A stretch of DNA of 64,000 nucleotides from Pseudomonas eucalypticola (GTDB lineage: Bacteria > Pseudomonadota > Gammaproteobacteria > Pseudomonadales > Pseudomonadaceae), in assembly GCF_013374995.1 (NCBI RefSeq), contig NZ_CP056030.1:3876501-3940500 (forward strand), in the 5' to 3' direction. Every line of letters begins with the position of its first letter. Position 1 is the first letter of the stretch. Below are positions 1 through 7,982 of the stretch, piece by piece. A program made the position numbers and the translations under genes. Below the pieces are notes generated by a model. That model was not told where the DNA came from. It did not search any database and saw only the letters and a list, made by a program, of their open reading frames with translations.

Positions 1-1
1 C

Positions 2-400
2 GCTGCCGGCTACCAGCAAGTGACCGGCGACAGCGATGCGGTGTGGCTGAACCAGGGTGACGGCTCCACCGCCTACTTCATGACCGAGTCCATGATCGGC
101 AAATTCCAGCGCGCCGGCGAGCGGACCTGGCAGGTGCGCTACGGTTACGACTTCGCCGCCATGGGGGTGCCGGGGCTGACGTTCCTGGGCATGTATGAAA
201 GCGGCTCGGGGATTCACACCGCCACCGGCGACAAGCGCGAGTGGGAACGCAACCTGACGCTCGCCTACACCGTGCAATCGGGTCCCGCCAAGGATTTGAG
301 CGTCGCCTTGCGCCATGCCTCCCTGCGCACCGAGTTTCCAGGGGCGCGGGACCAGGATGAGCACCGGGTGATCGTCACCTACCCGATCAACCTGTTCTGA
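2..400 (+). CDS. OprD-family outer-membrane porin, C-terminal part
   Basis: Only the last 132 or so residues lie in the window; the gene starts upstream. The fragment has alternating hydrophobic and polar residues typical of beta strands, with motifs such as WQVRYGYDFAAMGVPGLTF and a strand ending in YPINLF. A terminal phenylalanine is the usual outer-membrane insertion signal. OprD-family porins are 18-stranded channels for uptake of amino acids, organic acids or aromatics; the substrate cannot be read from this piece. The next gene starts 66 bases downstream with its own ribosome binding site, so the porin gene probably ends its own unit. The family call is firm, the subfamily unknown. Confidence 0.85.
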   Translation, partial: AAGYQQVTGDSDAVWLNQGDGSTAYFMTESMIGKFQRAGERTWQVRYGYDFAAMGVPGLTFLGMYESGSGIHTATGDKREWERNLTLAYTVQSGPAKDLSVALRHASLRTEFPGARDQDEHRVIVTYPINLF

Positions 401-466
401 CCCCAGAAAAGCCGAACTCCTGCACGCGGCGCGTCTCCAATGTTCAGAACAACCGAGGAGACGAAC

Positions 467-679
467 ATGAGCGACCGCGACAGCAACAACAACCCGCCCA
501 CCGACGTGGCAGGCAAACCGGTGAACGTGGTGGAGCGCGACCTGCAAGACCGCGATGACGACACCCGTGGCGTGGACGAGGCGATCACGCCCTCTTCCAC
601 CCGCGTGAAGGAGCAGGACGCCGAGGCACTTCGCCGCAAGACCGACGAGATCGAGCGCAAGGTGGCGGACGGAAATTGA
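467..679 (+). CDS. small hydrophilic protein of unknown function
   Basis: A 70-residue, highly charged protein (MSDRDSNNNPPTDVAG...) with no membrane segment or signal peptide. An in-frame ATG at 440 lacks a ribosome binding site, while the ATG at 467 has GAGGAG at the right distance, so 467 is preferred. The composition (Asp, Arg, Glu, Lys, Asn) suggests an intrinsically disordered, heat-soluble protein. It is followed at once by a perfect bidirectional terminator, so it is a single-gene unit. I do not recognise a named family. Similar small hydrophilic proteins in pseudomonads are often stress-induced, but that is inference only. Confidence 0.7.
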   Translation: MSDRDSNNNPPTDVAGKPVNVVERDLQDRDDDTRGVDEAITPSSTRVKEQDAEALRRKTDEIERKVADGN

Positions 680-689
680 GTCGATACCC

Positions 690-724
690 CTGAAAAGCCC
701 GCTGCCCAGCAGCGGGCTTTTCAG
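690..724. terminator. bidirectional Rho-independent terminator
   Basis: A perfect 15-bp inverted repeat (690-704 and 710-724) has a 5-nt loop, an A-run on the left arm and a T-run on the right, so it can end transcription from both sides. It sits between the + strand small gene ending at 679 and the - strand glycosyltransferase gene ending at 727. Confidence 0.9.
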
Positions 725-726
725 CT

Positions 727-1395
727 TCAGAGCGCCGCGGACACCGGTGCCTCAAGGGACAGCAGGTAATCACCGAAGCCTTCACGGCATTTGAAGTCAC
801 GGCGCGCGCTGGTGACCACCGGGTGGGTGGCGGTCCAGACGATTCGCGCCCCCGTACGCTCCAGGTCAGCCACCAACTGCACATCTTCGTGGGCAGCCAA
901 GTGCTGAAAGCCACCGGCGCTCAAATAGGCCTTGGCGCTCAGCCCCAGGTTGGCGCCATGGATATGCCGGTGCCCTTCGACGAAACGGTACGCCGCCAGG
1001 TAACTGTCACGTACCTCCGGGGCGTGGTGCTCCCAACTGTCTACCTGCACGGTGCCGCACACGGCGTCCGCCTCGAAATCCAGCTGTCGGGCCAGCCAGT
1101 CGAACGGTACCTGGGTGTCGGCATCGGTGAACGCCAGCCACTGCGCGCCCTCCTCGATCATCACCTGGGCACCCAGCGCCCGTGACCGTCCGACATTGCG
1201 GAAGGTCACGGCCAGGGTCGTGACCCCTGCCGCGTGGGCCAGGGCACCGGTGTCATCGGTGCAGTCGTCCAGCACCACCAGCACTTCGACCCGGATACCC
1301 GCCAGACGGGGGTGCCCGGCCGCCAGGGTGACCGACGCCAGGCATTGTTCGATGTAGGTTGCCTCATTATGTGCGGGTATCACGACACCGATCAT
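727..1395 (-). CDS. family 2 glycosyltransferase
   Basis: A 222-residue protein with a GT-A fold. It opens with MIGVVIPAHNEATYIEQCL, the nucleotide-sugar binding strand of GT2 enzymes, followed by LDDCTDDT (about 42-49) and the metal-binding DxD as DAD at 91-93. No membrane segments are present, so it is probably a soluble enzyme moving a sugar from a nucleotide sugar to an unknown acceptor. It is shorter than the 250-350 residues usual for GT2 but keeps the core motifs. It shares a terminator with the convergent small gene and stands alone on its strand. The acceptor is unknown; pseudomonads carry similar enzymes in small envelope or pigment clusters, which I do not see here. Confidence 0.8.
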   Translation of the reverse strand: MIGVVIPAHNEATYIEQCLASVTLAAGHPRLAGIRVEVLVVLDDCTDDTGALAHAAGVTTLAVTFRNVGRSRALGAQVMIEEGAQWLAFTDADTQVPFDWLARQLDFEADAVCGTVQVDSWEHHAPEVRDSYLAAYRFVEGHRHIHGANLGLSAKAYLSAGGFQHLAAHEDVQLVADLERTGARIVWTATHPVVTSARRDFKCREGFGDYLLSLEAPVSAAL

Positions 1396-1567
1396 TTATT
1401 ATCCCTCGCCGCGCGCAAGCCATGACTGATGAGTTATCGACTACCGAGGCTCGCACAAGGTTTAAAAAATCTTTGCGCTGACCCGCCGCGGGAGAAAATT
1501 TGAACGTTTGCCTGCCCCTCGCCCTCCACTGCCATGACTTCAATGATGCCGTCCGAGGAGAACCGAC

Positions 1568-2467
1568 ATGGCGACCGACAACCAGTACAGCATGCAGAAC
1601 CCGCTGACCCAGTACCCGCAGCCGGAGTTCCCCGACCAGCCGCAGTCAGCCCCAGGCACAGTGCACAAATTGCACCCGGCGGCCGACCACGGCGAGACCA
1701 GCTACAAGGGTTTTGGCCGCCTGGCCGGGCGCAAGGCACTGATCACCGGCGCCGATTCGGGCATTGGCCGCGCCGCGGCCATTGCCTACGCCCGTGAGGG
1801 CGCCGACATCGTGCTCAACTACCTGCCTGAGGAAGAAAGCGACGCGCGGGAAGTGGTGCAACTGATCGAGGCCGAAGGCCGCAAGGCTATCTGCCTGCCG
1901 GGCGACCTGAAGGACGAGCGCTTTTGCCAGTCCTTGGTCAGCCAGGCCGTGGAGCGCCTGGGCGGCCTGGACATCCTGGTGAACGTGGCCGGTAAACAGC
2001 AGGCCGTGGAAGCCATCGCCGACATCACCACCGAGCAGTTCGACGCCACGTTCAAGTCCAACGTGTACGCACTGTTCTGGCTGTGCAAGGCCGCGCTGCC
2101 GCACTTGCCGGCCGGCGCCACCATCATCAACACCGCGTCCATCCAGTCCTACAGCCCATCGCAGAACCTGCTGGACTATGCATCCACCAAGGCTGCGATC
2201 GTGGCGTTCACCAAGGCCCTGGCCAAGCAAGTGATCGCCCAGGGCGTGCGGGTCAACGCCGTGGCGCCCGGCCCCATCTGGACGCCACTGCAACCCAGCG
2301 GCGGCCAGCCACGGGACAAGATCCCCACCTTTGGCTCGCAGACGCCCATGGGCCGCCCAGGCCAACCGGCCGAGTGCGCGCCGTTGTATGTGTTCCTCGC
2401 GACTCAGGAATCGAGCTATATCACCGGTGAGACCTTTGGCGTGACGGGCGGCACCCCGTTGCCCTGA
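1568..2467 (+). CDS. SDR-family oxidoreductase (YghA/general stress protein 39 type)
   Basis: A 299-residue NAD(P)-dependent short-chain dehydrogenase with an N-terminal extension of about 50 residues, as in E. coli YghA and Bacillus Gsp39 relatives. The cofactor motif TGADSGIG is at 60-67, and the catalytic Ser-Tyr-Lys is seen as S191 in NTASIQ and YASTK (Y204, K208). The start at 1568 has GAGGAG eight bases upstream. The physiological substrate is unknown; relatives reduce aldehydes or ketones and are often part of the general stress response. The gene is flanked upstream by about 170 bases without a gene and downstream by a perfect hairpin, so it is probably monocistronic. Confidence 0.9.
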   Translation: MATDNQYSMQNPLTQYPQPEFPDQPQSAPGTVHKLHPAADHGETSYKGFGRLAGRKALITGADSGIGRAAAIAYAREGADIVLNYLPEEESDAREVVQLIEAEGRKAICLPGDLKDERFCQSLVSQAVERLGGLDILVNVAGKQQAVEAIADITTEQFDATFKSNVYALFWLCKAALPHLPAGATIINTASIQSYSPSQNLLDYASTKAAIVAFTKALAKQVIAQGVRVNAVAPGPIWTPLQPSGGQPRDKIPTFGSQTPMGRPGQPAECAPLYVFLATQESSYITGETFGVTGGTPLP

Positions 2468-2482
2468 CGCCGGGGCGACAGC

Positions 2483-2512
2483 CCATGGCAGCGGCCCCGG
2501 CCGCTGCCATGG
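2483..2512 (+). terminator. perfect 14-bp hairpin after the SDR gene
   Basis: CCATGGCAGCGGCC at 2483-2496 pairs perfectly with 2499-2512 across a 2-base loop. It lies 16 bases after the SDR stop codon. There is no clear T-run, so it may be a weak terminator or an mRNA 3'-end stabiliser. Confidence 0.6.
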
Positions 2513-2543
2513 TGTCCGCGCAACGCTGGCATCCTTTAGATGC

Positions 2544-2915
2544 TTAGCTCAGCGCTGCCACCAGCTGCGCCTTGGTCATGGTCGAGCGACCCCGGATGTC
2601 ACGGCTGCGCGCTTCCTTGAGGAGGCTCTCCTTGCTCTGGCTCGCCAGCGAGCTTTTGCTGTCGCGCGCTTCGCCTGCCCGGGTATGGGCCGCACGCTTG
2701 GCCGAGTCGGACTCGGCGCTGCGCTTGGCGCTGCGCGACGTATGACTACCCGAGCCGCCCTTCTTCTCGCCACCGCCCGATTGCTTGTTGACGGTGGCCC
2801 AGGCCCGGGCTTCGGCGGTTTCCCTGGACGCCCCCTGATCTTCGTAAGTCTGCTCGATGTGCTGCGCCTTGCGCTTCTGTTCGGCGGTGTACTTGTCTTT
2901 GCTTCCACGTGGCAT
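2544..2915 (-). CDS. small basic protein with a C-terminal Rho_N/SAP-like segment
   Basis: A 123-residue, lysine- and serine-rich protein opening with MPRGSKDKYTAEQKRKAQHI. Related Pseudomonas proteins are often labelled 'plasmid stabilization protein', with no good functional evidence. The middle (about 50-90) is low-complexity Gly/Ser/Lys. The last 30 residues, with LLKEARSRDIRGRS and KAQLVAAL, resemble the helix-extended-loop-helix of Rho N-terminal or SAP domains, which bind nucleic acid. An upstream in-frame ATG at 2933 exists, but the ATG at 2915 has GAGGTG at ideal spacing and begins at the conserved MPRGSK. It may be a nucleic-acid-binding stress protein; this is inference. Confidence 0.75.
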   Translation of the reverse strand: MPRGSKDKYTAEQKRKAQHIEQTYEDQGASRETAEARAWATVNKQSGGGEKKGGSGSHTSRSAKRSAESDSAKRAAHTRAGEARDSKSSLASQSKESLLKEARSRDIRGRSTMTKAQLVAALS

Positions 2916-3010
2916 GGTGGTCACCTCGTTCATCGTGCAAGCCCTGCGTGTGCGGGACTCTTCAAGGTTGTGAAGCCATGCCGCCGGATAAGTTCGATGG
3001 TGCCGGGCTT

Positions 3011-3154
3011 AGGCTCTGTACGAAACGCATCCCAACTCGGCCATGCTGCGTTGAAAACAGGCTCGGAATGCTCATTTACAACACGTAAACTCCGCTTCCT
3101 CGCCTGTTTTCGCCTTGCCTGGCCTTCGCTGGAATACATTTCATACAGACCCTA
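3011..3154. repeat. 144-bp imperfect-palindrome element (MITE-like)
   Basis: The whole segment folds back on itself. The ends (3011-3034 and 3131-3154) are imperfect inverted repeats that include CTCTGTACGAAA and TTTCATACAGAC. The inner arms carry GAAAACAGGC (3053-3062) and its complement (3102-3111), and the tip is TTTACAACACGTAAA at 3076-3090. It contains no gene. I remember similar sequences dispersed in Pseudomonas genomes, which fits a non-autonomous mobile element, but cannot confirm the copy number. Its right end supplies the TAG stop (3152-3154) of the neighbouring DUF2252 gene. Confidence 0.7.
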
Positions 3155-4345
3155 GTCCTTTTGCGCATCCAGTGCGTAACGGCGGCAGTGCTCCAGGTAG
3201 CCGATCTCGTGGTTGCCCACCAGTTGCACCACGCTGGACCACAACCAGGACGGCGCATCCAGCACCCGCGAGCGATTCAGTTGCAGGTCCTTGATCCATT
3301 CGGCGCGGGTACCTTTGTCCATCTGCCGGGCATGGGCCAGGCCCACCACCCGCGCCAAGTAGGCGGCCGCGCGCATGGCTTCAACCTGGCTGAGTTGGTC
3401 GAGTTCCAGTTTCATGTCCTGGGGCAGCAATTCGCGAATGAAAAACCCTTGGTCGAGCATGCGCGCACTGATCATGCGGTTGCCCAGGCCAGGGCTCAGG
3501 TGTCGCGCCCCTTCGACCACGCGCTTGCCGTTGTCGCGCGGCATGTGGGCCCGCGCGGCCCGTGGTGCGGCGGCGCCCACGGCCTGCTTGATGTCGATCA
3601 GGCAGTAGTCCGGGTCGTCATCGTCGCCCACGCCCAGCAGCGCGGCGTAGCGGCTGAGGCCCAGGGAGCTGCAGCCCTTGACCCAGTAGGCCGAGTCCAG
3701 GAGCTCGACCCGGTCGTTCTTCGAGCGGCCCTTGAGCGAAGTGACCAGGCCGTGGATCTCCTGGCTGTCGCACAAATTCTGCAAGGCTGTGCGCTCCTGA
3801 CGCGACAAAGGCCAGAAGTGCTTGCCCAACGGAATGGTGGGCCGTGCATCCTCGATGCGCTCCTGTGCCAGGTGTTTCCAGGTGCGCTGCACAGCGCTGC
3901 GCATGCCGGCCTTGACCTGGGCCGGGCGTGGCGGGTCCTCGTCGCTGGCATCGGTGAAGGCCAATTGGTACCCGCGCATCACTTCTTCGAGCATCTTTGC
4001 AGTGACTACGCCGGGCAGGTCGGAACCACGCGCAGCGGTGGCCAGGGACAGTGCCAGGCGCACCAGGTCGTGAACCGGATTGCCGATCACGGTCTGGTCC
4101 AGGTCGCGAATATGAATGTCGATGCGGCCCTTGAGGTCCCCGGTGGGGCCCAGGTTGCCCGCGTGGCAGTCACCGCATATCCATACCGCCGGGCCATTGG
4201 GCAGGCGGCGGCCAGGCTGGCTGTGCAGCCATTGGTAAAACTGCACCGTGCTACCGCGCACGTAAGCGTGGGCAGAGCGGGCCATTTTCAGATTGCGCAG
4301 TTGAGTGAGGGGTTTGAGGCGGGCAGAAGGACGCGGTGTTTTCAT
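3152..4345 (-). CDS. DUF2252 family protein
   Basis: A 397-residue cytoplasmic protein of the DUF2252 family. Typical motifs are seen: HAYVRGSTVQFYQWL near the N-terminus, WICGDCHAGNLG, and DIHIRDLDQTVIGNPVHDLVRL. The HAGN and DLD blocks resemble the catalytic loop and metal-binding positions of aminoglycoside-phosphotransferase/kinase-like folds, so a kinase-type activity is suspected, but no substrate is established. The gene is divergent from the SRAP gene; the 97-base gap carries both promoters. The stop codon lies inside the end of a hairpin repeat, which may have trimmed or replaced the last codons. Confidence 0.85.
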   Translation of the reverse strand: MKTPRPSARLKPLTQLRNLKMARSAHAYVRGSTVQFYQWLHSQPGRRLPNGPAVWICGDCHAGNLGPTGDLKGRIDIHIRDLDQTVIGNPVHDLVRLALSLATAARGSDLPGVVTAKMLEEVMRGYQLAFTDASDEDPPRPAQVKAGMRSAVQRTWKHLAQERIEDARPTIPLGKHFWPLSRQERTALQNLCDSQEIHGLVTSLKGRSKNDRVELLDSAYWVKGCSSLGLSRYAALLGVGDDDDPDYCLIDIKQAVGAAAPRAARAHMPRDNGKRVVEGARHLSPGLGNRMISARMLDQGFFIRELLPQDMKLELDQLSQVEAMRAAAYLARVVGLAHARQMDKGTRAEWIKDLQLNRSRVLDAPSWLWSSVVQLVGNHEIGYLEHCRRYALDAQKD

Positions 4346-4442
4346 GGAGGGACCGTCTAGGGTGTGAGCAGTGGACTGATGGCCCGAGAAAATGTTTCAA
4401 ACTATTACAACTACGCTGTAGACATGACCGGAGGAGCCAACC

Positions 4443-5138
4443 ATGTGTGGACGTTTTTCCCAGGCCGCGCGGATGGACCAGTACCTGCTGGAGTTGGATT
4501 TCATCAACCGTGCCCGCATGGAGCCGGTGACGCCACGCTACAACGTCGCCCCCACGACCCGGGTGCCGGTGTTGCACCGTGAAGGCGACACCTTGCACAG
4601 TGCTGCCCTGCGCTGGGGCTGGGCCCCTGCCTGGGCCCAGGACAAGCGTCCGCCCCCCATCAACGCGCGGGTGGAAACCATGGCCAGCAACCGCTTCTTC
4701 AGGGGCGTGTGGCCCCATGGCCGGGTGCTGGTGCCGGCCGATGGCTGGTTCGAATGGGTCAGCCATCCCCAGGCGCCCAAGCTCAAGCAGCCGTGGTTCA
4801 TCCAGCTGGCCAGCGCCAAACCGCTGTTCTTCGCGGCCCTGGCTCAACGCGGGGGCGCCCAGGATGGTTTCGTCATCATCACGGACGCCAGCGACCAAGG
4901 CATGGTCGACATCCACGACCGTCGGCCCGTGGTGCTGGCCCCCGACGCTGCCCGCGCCTGGCTGGACCCGGGGCTCGACACCGCCCAGGCCGAAGCGATC
5001 GCCCGCCATGAAGGGCGGCCTGTGAGCGACTTCCAGTGGTACGCCGTGGGCCGCGAAGTGGGCAATGTGCGCAACGAGGGGCCGGGCCTGATTGCACCGT
5101 TGGGCACGCCGGGCTCGGCAGAGGACCTTCTGTTGTGA
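4443..5138 (+). CDS. SRAP-domain abasic-site processing protein (YedK/HMCES family)
   Basis: A 231-residue protein of the YedK/HMCES family, which forms a covalent thiazolidine crosslink with abasic sites in single-stranded DNA to shield them. The hallmark residues are present: Cys2 straight after the initiator Met (MCGRFSQ), N74 in INARVET, E104 in PADGWFEW and H158 in DIHDRRPVVL. Because Cys2 must be N-terminal after Met removal, the start at 4443 is certain; GGAGG sits a few bases upstream. The length matches the family. It is divergent from DUF2252, and the following small gene starts 39 bases later. A palindrome (CTACGCTGTAG, about 4412-4422) lies upstream and may be regulatory. Confidence 0.93.
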   Translation: MCGRFSQAARMDQYLLELDFINRARMEPVTPRYNVAPTTRVPVLHREGDTLHSAALRWGWAPAWAQDKRPPPINARVETMASNRFFRGVWPHGRVLVPADGWFEWVSHPQAPKLKQPWFIQLASAKPLFFAALAQRGGAQDGFVIITDASDQGMVDIHDRRPVVLAPDAARAWLDPGLDTAQAEAIARHEGRPVSDFQWYAVGREVGNVRNEGPGLIAPLGTPGSAEDLLL

Positions 5139-5177
5139 GAAAATCAGCTTCGTTTTCAAAAGCTTGGAGAAACAGGT

Positions 5178-5492
5178 TTGGTCACTCACTACTCATCGAA
5201 CGGCAGCGAAATCGCTTGCGGTCGCAACACACCCAAGGTCGTCAGCTGCGCGAGCCCTGAGCAAGTTACCTGCAAATCGTGCCTGCGCTCGCTGGCCAAG
5301 GCAGACGCCCCAGCGGTGGCCAACAAGGCCCCGTCGCTGGCCGACATCCGCAAGCAGAAGGCGCAGGCCAGCCAGCCCAAGGCAGCCCCTGCCCGCTTCG
5401 ATGCCAAGGCCCAATGGCGCGCGCGCCTCGCCGAACTGCCAGGCCGCTCCCGCCTGCCACGCGGTACCCAGGGCACCCAGCGCTTCGTCTGA
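5178..5492 (+). CDS. small cysteine-containing protein, possible zinc ribbon
   Basis: A 104-residue protein of unknown function. The likely start is TTG at 5178, with GGAGA seven bases upstream. The N-terminal third carries four cysteines (C14, C24, C32, C35; the last two as CKSC), a spacing that would suit a small zinc-binding knuckle. The remainder is basic and Ala/Gln/Arg-rich, probably disordered, ending in RSRLPRGTQGTQRFV. No signal peptide is present. Its position 39 bases after the SRAP gene suggests possible co-transcription and perhaps a DNA- or RNA-binding role, but this is inference. Confidence 0.65.
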   Translation: MVTHYSSNGSEIACGRNTPKVVSCASPEQVTCKSCLRSLAKADAPAVANKAPSLADIRKQKAQASQPKAAPARFDAKAQWRARLAELPGRSRLPRGTQGTQRFV

Positions 5493-5571
5493 TACCGCCG
5501 GTCAGCCCTGACGCACCTTCCCCCTGCCCGCCCCTCCAATGCAGTACACACGCGCACTGGAGGACCGGGCC

Positions 5572-5886
5572 ATGAACAGATTCCTGACTGCACACGCATT
5601 GGCGGGGTTGCTACTGGCAAGCCCCCTGCTGGCCGTGGCGGCTGCCGATGAAACCCAGACACCGGCACCCGCCACCGCGCTGCCGGGGATGAACCAACCC
5701 CCCAGCGCTGACGCGGACAAAGCCAACAGGGCCAACAAAAAAGGCGAGGAAGCCTCGGGGAACAATTCCGGAGCCGAAACCCAGCAGACGGTCAAGGACG
5801 CAAAAACCTCAAGCAAATCCACTGGCAACAGCACCACCACCCACAAGAAAACCAAGACCACGCACAAAGCGGCGCCCCAGCAATAG
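5572..5886 (+). CDS. small exported protein, unknown function
   Basis: A 104-residue protein with a clear Sec signal peptide (MNRFLTAHALAGLLLASPLL, cleavage near AVAAADE). The mature part is hydrophilic and low in complexity, rich in Thr, Lys, Asn and Ala, and ends with repeated lysines and threonines (HKKTKTTHKAAPQQ). The ATG at 5572 is preferred over one at 5539 because GGAGG lies eight bases upstream and the signal peptide starts there. It is probably a periplasmic, unstructured protein. It is convergent with the AraC gene, with only five bases between stop codons. No family recognised. Confidence 0.7.
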   Translation: MNRFLTAHALAGLLLASPLLAVAAADETQTPAPATALPGMNQPPSADADKANRANKKGEEASGNNSGAETQQTVKDAKTSSKSTGNSTTTHKKTKTTHKAAPQQ

Positions 5887-5891
5887 CCCCG

Positions 5892-6830
5892 TCAATGGGA
5901 TGACACGTACGCAGACGGCCCGCTGGGCGCTGGCAACGCATAGGTGGCCTTCATCCATTCCACTTCCGCCTGCGGCGTGCGTCCGAAGAACCGCTTGAAT
6001 TCCCGGCTGAACTGCGACGCGCTTTCATAGCCGACGCTGAACGCCGCGGCAGAAGCACTCATGGCCTGGCGCAGCATCAGCAACCGCGCCTGGTGCAACC
6101 GCGTCGACTTCAAGTACTGCATGGGCGAGGCATCGGTCACCTTGCGAAAATGCAGGTGGAAGCTTGGCACACTCATGTTAGCTTCCTGGGCCAGCGCCTC
6201 CACGTCCAGGCGTTCATGGTACCCACTGTGGATCTTGCGAATGGCTCGGGTCACCTTGCCGAAATGCCCCTGACGGTTGAGCGCAGCCCGCAATGAGCCG
6301 CCCTGGGCACCGGTGAGGATGCGGTAGTAGATCTCGCGCACCAGCGCAGGCCCCAGTATCAGCGCATCTTGCGGCACGCTCATGGCTTCGAGAAAACGCA
6401 GTGTCGAAGTGCGCAGGCCGTCGTCCATGGGCGAGGCATACATGCCCTTGGGTTGAGCGCCACTGGGCCCGAAGGCCTCATCCACCTGCAACATCAATTC
6501 GCCGGCCAATTGCAGGTCCAGGCGCATGTACACCGCCAGCATCGGCTGTGTCTCGCTGGCGTCGGTTTCCATGGTGAACGGCACCGGCACCGACACCACC
6601 AGGTAGTGCTGGGCGTCGTACACATAGACGTCCTCACCCAGGTAACCGCGCTTGCGGCCTTGGCACAGGATCACGATACCCGGGTCGTACAGCACCGGTG
6701 TACGCGTGAGCGGTCGGTTGGCGCGCAGGAACCGTACGTCGTCGCGGGCACTGAGGTTATAGCCCTCCACCGGCGCCAGTTGCTCCAGCAACTGCACCAT
6801 GCGCGCGGTGCAGGTATCGGTGTGCTGCAT
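5892..6830 (-). CDS. AraC-family regulator with AraC_N cupin domain
   Basis: A 312-residue transcription factor. Residues about 20-190 match the AraC_N type (LYDPGIVILCQGRKRGYLG, then YVYDAQHYLVVSVPVPFTMET), a cupin-like effector domain. The last 100 residues form two AraC helix-turn-helix motifs (LDVEALAQEANMSVPSFHLHF and SVGYESASQFSREFKRFFG). GTG at 6839 is an alternative start, but ATG at 6830 has GAGG at good spacing. It lies 13-22 bases after the SDR gene on the same strand, so the two are probably co-transcribed and the SDR may be its target. The effector is unknown. Confidence 0.88.
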   Translation of the reverse strand: MQHTDTCTARMVQLLEQLAPVEGYNLSARDDVRFLRANRPLTRTPVLYDPGIVILCQGRKRGYLGEDVYVYDAQHYLVVSVPVPFTMETDASETQPMLAVYMRLDLQLAGELMLQVDEAFGPSGAQPKGMYASPMDDGLRTSTLRFLEAMSVPQDALILGPALVREIYYRILTGAQGGSLRAALNRQGHFGKVTRAIRKIHSGYHERLDVEALAQEANMSVPSFHLHFRKVTDASPMQYLKSTRLHQARLLMLRQAMSASAAAFSVGYESASQFSREFKRFFGRTPQAEVEWMKATYALPAPSGPSAYVSSH

Positions 6831-6852
6831 GTCAGTCACCTCGGCGTACCCT

Positions 6853-7686
6853 TCAACCGTCCGTCGAACGGGTCAGGTCTTGCCATCGATCTATCTCGTC
6901 CGCCGCGTGGGCCAGCTTGTCCCGCACCAGGGCGAGGGCATCACTGCCCAGCAGCAAATGCGCCGGCGGTGCGGGGCTGGCGATCAGTTGCAGCATCGCC
7001 TGCGCCGCTTTCACCGGGTCGCCCAGCTGCTTGCCGCTTTTTGCTTCGCGCGCCTGGCGTATGGGGTTGAAACTGGCATCGTAGTCACTGATGCTGCGCG
7101 GCGTGCGACGCATGGAGCGCCCGGCCCAGTCAGTGCGAAATGAGCCCGGTGCCACCGCCGTGACGGCAATGCCCAAGGGCGCCAGCTCCTTGCTCAGCGT
7201 ATCGAAAATGCCCTCGAGCGCAAACTTGCTGCCGCAATAGTACGCGATGCCGGGCATGGTGATAGTGCCGCCCATGGACGTAATAGCGATGATATGCCCA
7301 GCCCGGCGCTGGCGGAAATACGGCACGAAAGCCTTGGTCACCGCCACCGCGCCAAACACATTGACCTCGAATTGGCGGCGCATCTCCTCCAGGGGAGACT
7401 CTTCGAAGATGCCTTCATGGCCGTAGCCGGCGTTGTTCACCAGCACATCCACCGGGCCATGGGCCGCCTCCACCTCGGCGACCACGGCGTCGATGCGGTC
7501 AACGTCAGTGACGTCCAGCATCACGCCGTGGGCACGTTCATGGTCGAGGGCTTCAAACGCCTGCAAGGCAACGTCGGTGCGCACCGTACCGATGACGCGG
7601 TGCCCGCCTGCCAATGCCTGCTGTGCGAGTGCGTGGCCGAAGCCGCTGCTGACGCCGGTGATGAAAAGGGTTTTGGGGGTAGTCAT
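6853..7686 (-). CDS. SDR-family oxidoreductase
   Basis: A 277-residue classical short-chain dehydrogenase. The cofactor motif is TGVSSGFG (10-17), the NNAG motif is at 84-87, and the catalytic residues are S137 (ITSMGG), Y150 and K154 (YCGSK). The cofactor loop TVRTD suggests NADP preference, as inference. The start ATG has AGGAC upstream. It is the first gene of a likely two-gene unit with the AraC regulator. The substrate is unknown; members of this subgroup are usually labelled oxidoreductase without a pathway. Confidence 0.9.
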   Translation of the reverse strand: MTTPKTLFITGVSSGFGHALAQQALAGGHRVIGTVRTDVALQAFEALDHERAHGVMLDVTDVDRIDAVVAEVEAAHGPVDVLVNNAGYGHEGIFEESPLEEMRRQFEVNVFGAVAVTKAFVPYFRQRRAGHIIAITSMGGTITMPGIAYYCGSKFALEGIFDTLSKELAPLGIAVTAVAPGSFRTDWAGRSMRRTPRSISDYDASFNPIRQAREAKSGKQLGDPVKAAQAMLQLIASPAPPAHLLLGSDALALVRDKLAHAADEIDRWQDLTRSTDG

Positions 7687-7872
7687 GGCGAAGTCCTGTC
7701 GAGAGGTACGCGGCCATGATAGGCAGCACGCGTTGCTCGCCCTATGCCGGTTCGTGTTCCAGGATTGCCTATTCCTATCGGTGGCCTAACCCACAACCAC
7801 ATTTTAATAGCCAGCTAACGAAGTTTTCACATCCCAGGGCGTAACGTTCACAACAGCTCCTTTGATTCCCCT

Positions 7873-7903
7873 GCCCGCTACCCCCCATCGCGGGCATTTT
7901 TTT
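7873..7903 (+). terminator. orphan Rho-independent terminator (+ strand)
   Basis: GCCCGC at 7873-7878 pairs with GCGGGC at 7890-7895, followed by A and seven T (7897-7903). No + strand gene lies upstream within the gap; the SDR gene upstream is on the other strand. It may end an unannotated small RNA. Confidence 0.6.
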
Positions 7904-7939
7904 GCCTGGAATTTGGCGGAACAACGCTTTATCCGGCCC

Positions 7940-7963
7940 AAAAACCCCGCGACGTGGCGGGGT
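7940..7963 (-). terminator. Rho-independent terminator of the small acidic gene
   Basis: On the - strand CCCCGC, a 6-nt loop, GCGGGG and then a T-run lie about 20 bases after the stop codon of the gene at 7983-8270. Confidence 0.8.
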
Positions 7964-7982
7964 CTGTGGGTGGCATTACGGC

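Larger units (their letters stand above)
7687..7982. other. 296-bp gap with two terminators and no clear gene
   Basis: It holds the promoter side of the SDR gene (about 7690-7800), then a + strand terminator (7873-7903) and a - strand terminator (7940-7963). No convincing protein-coding frame is present. The + strand terminator has no obvious gene before it, which leaves room for a small RNA of up to about 150 nt. Confidence 0.5.
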
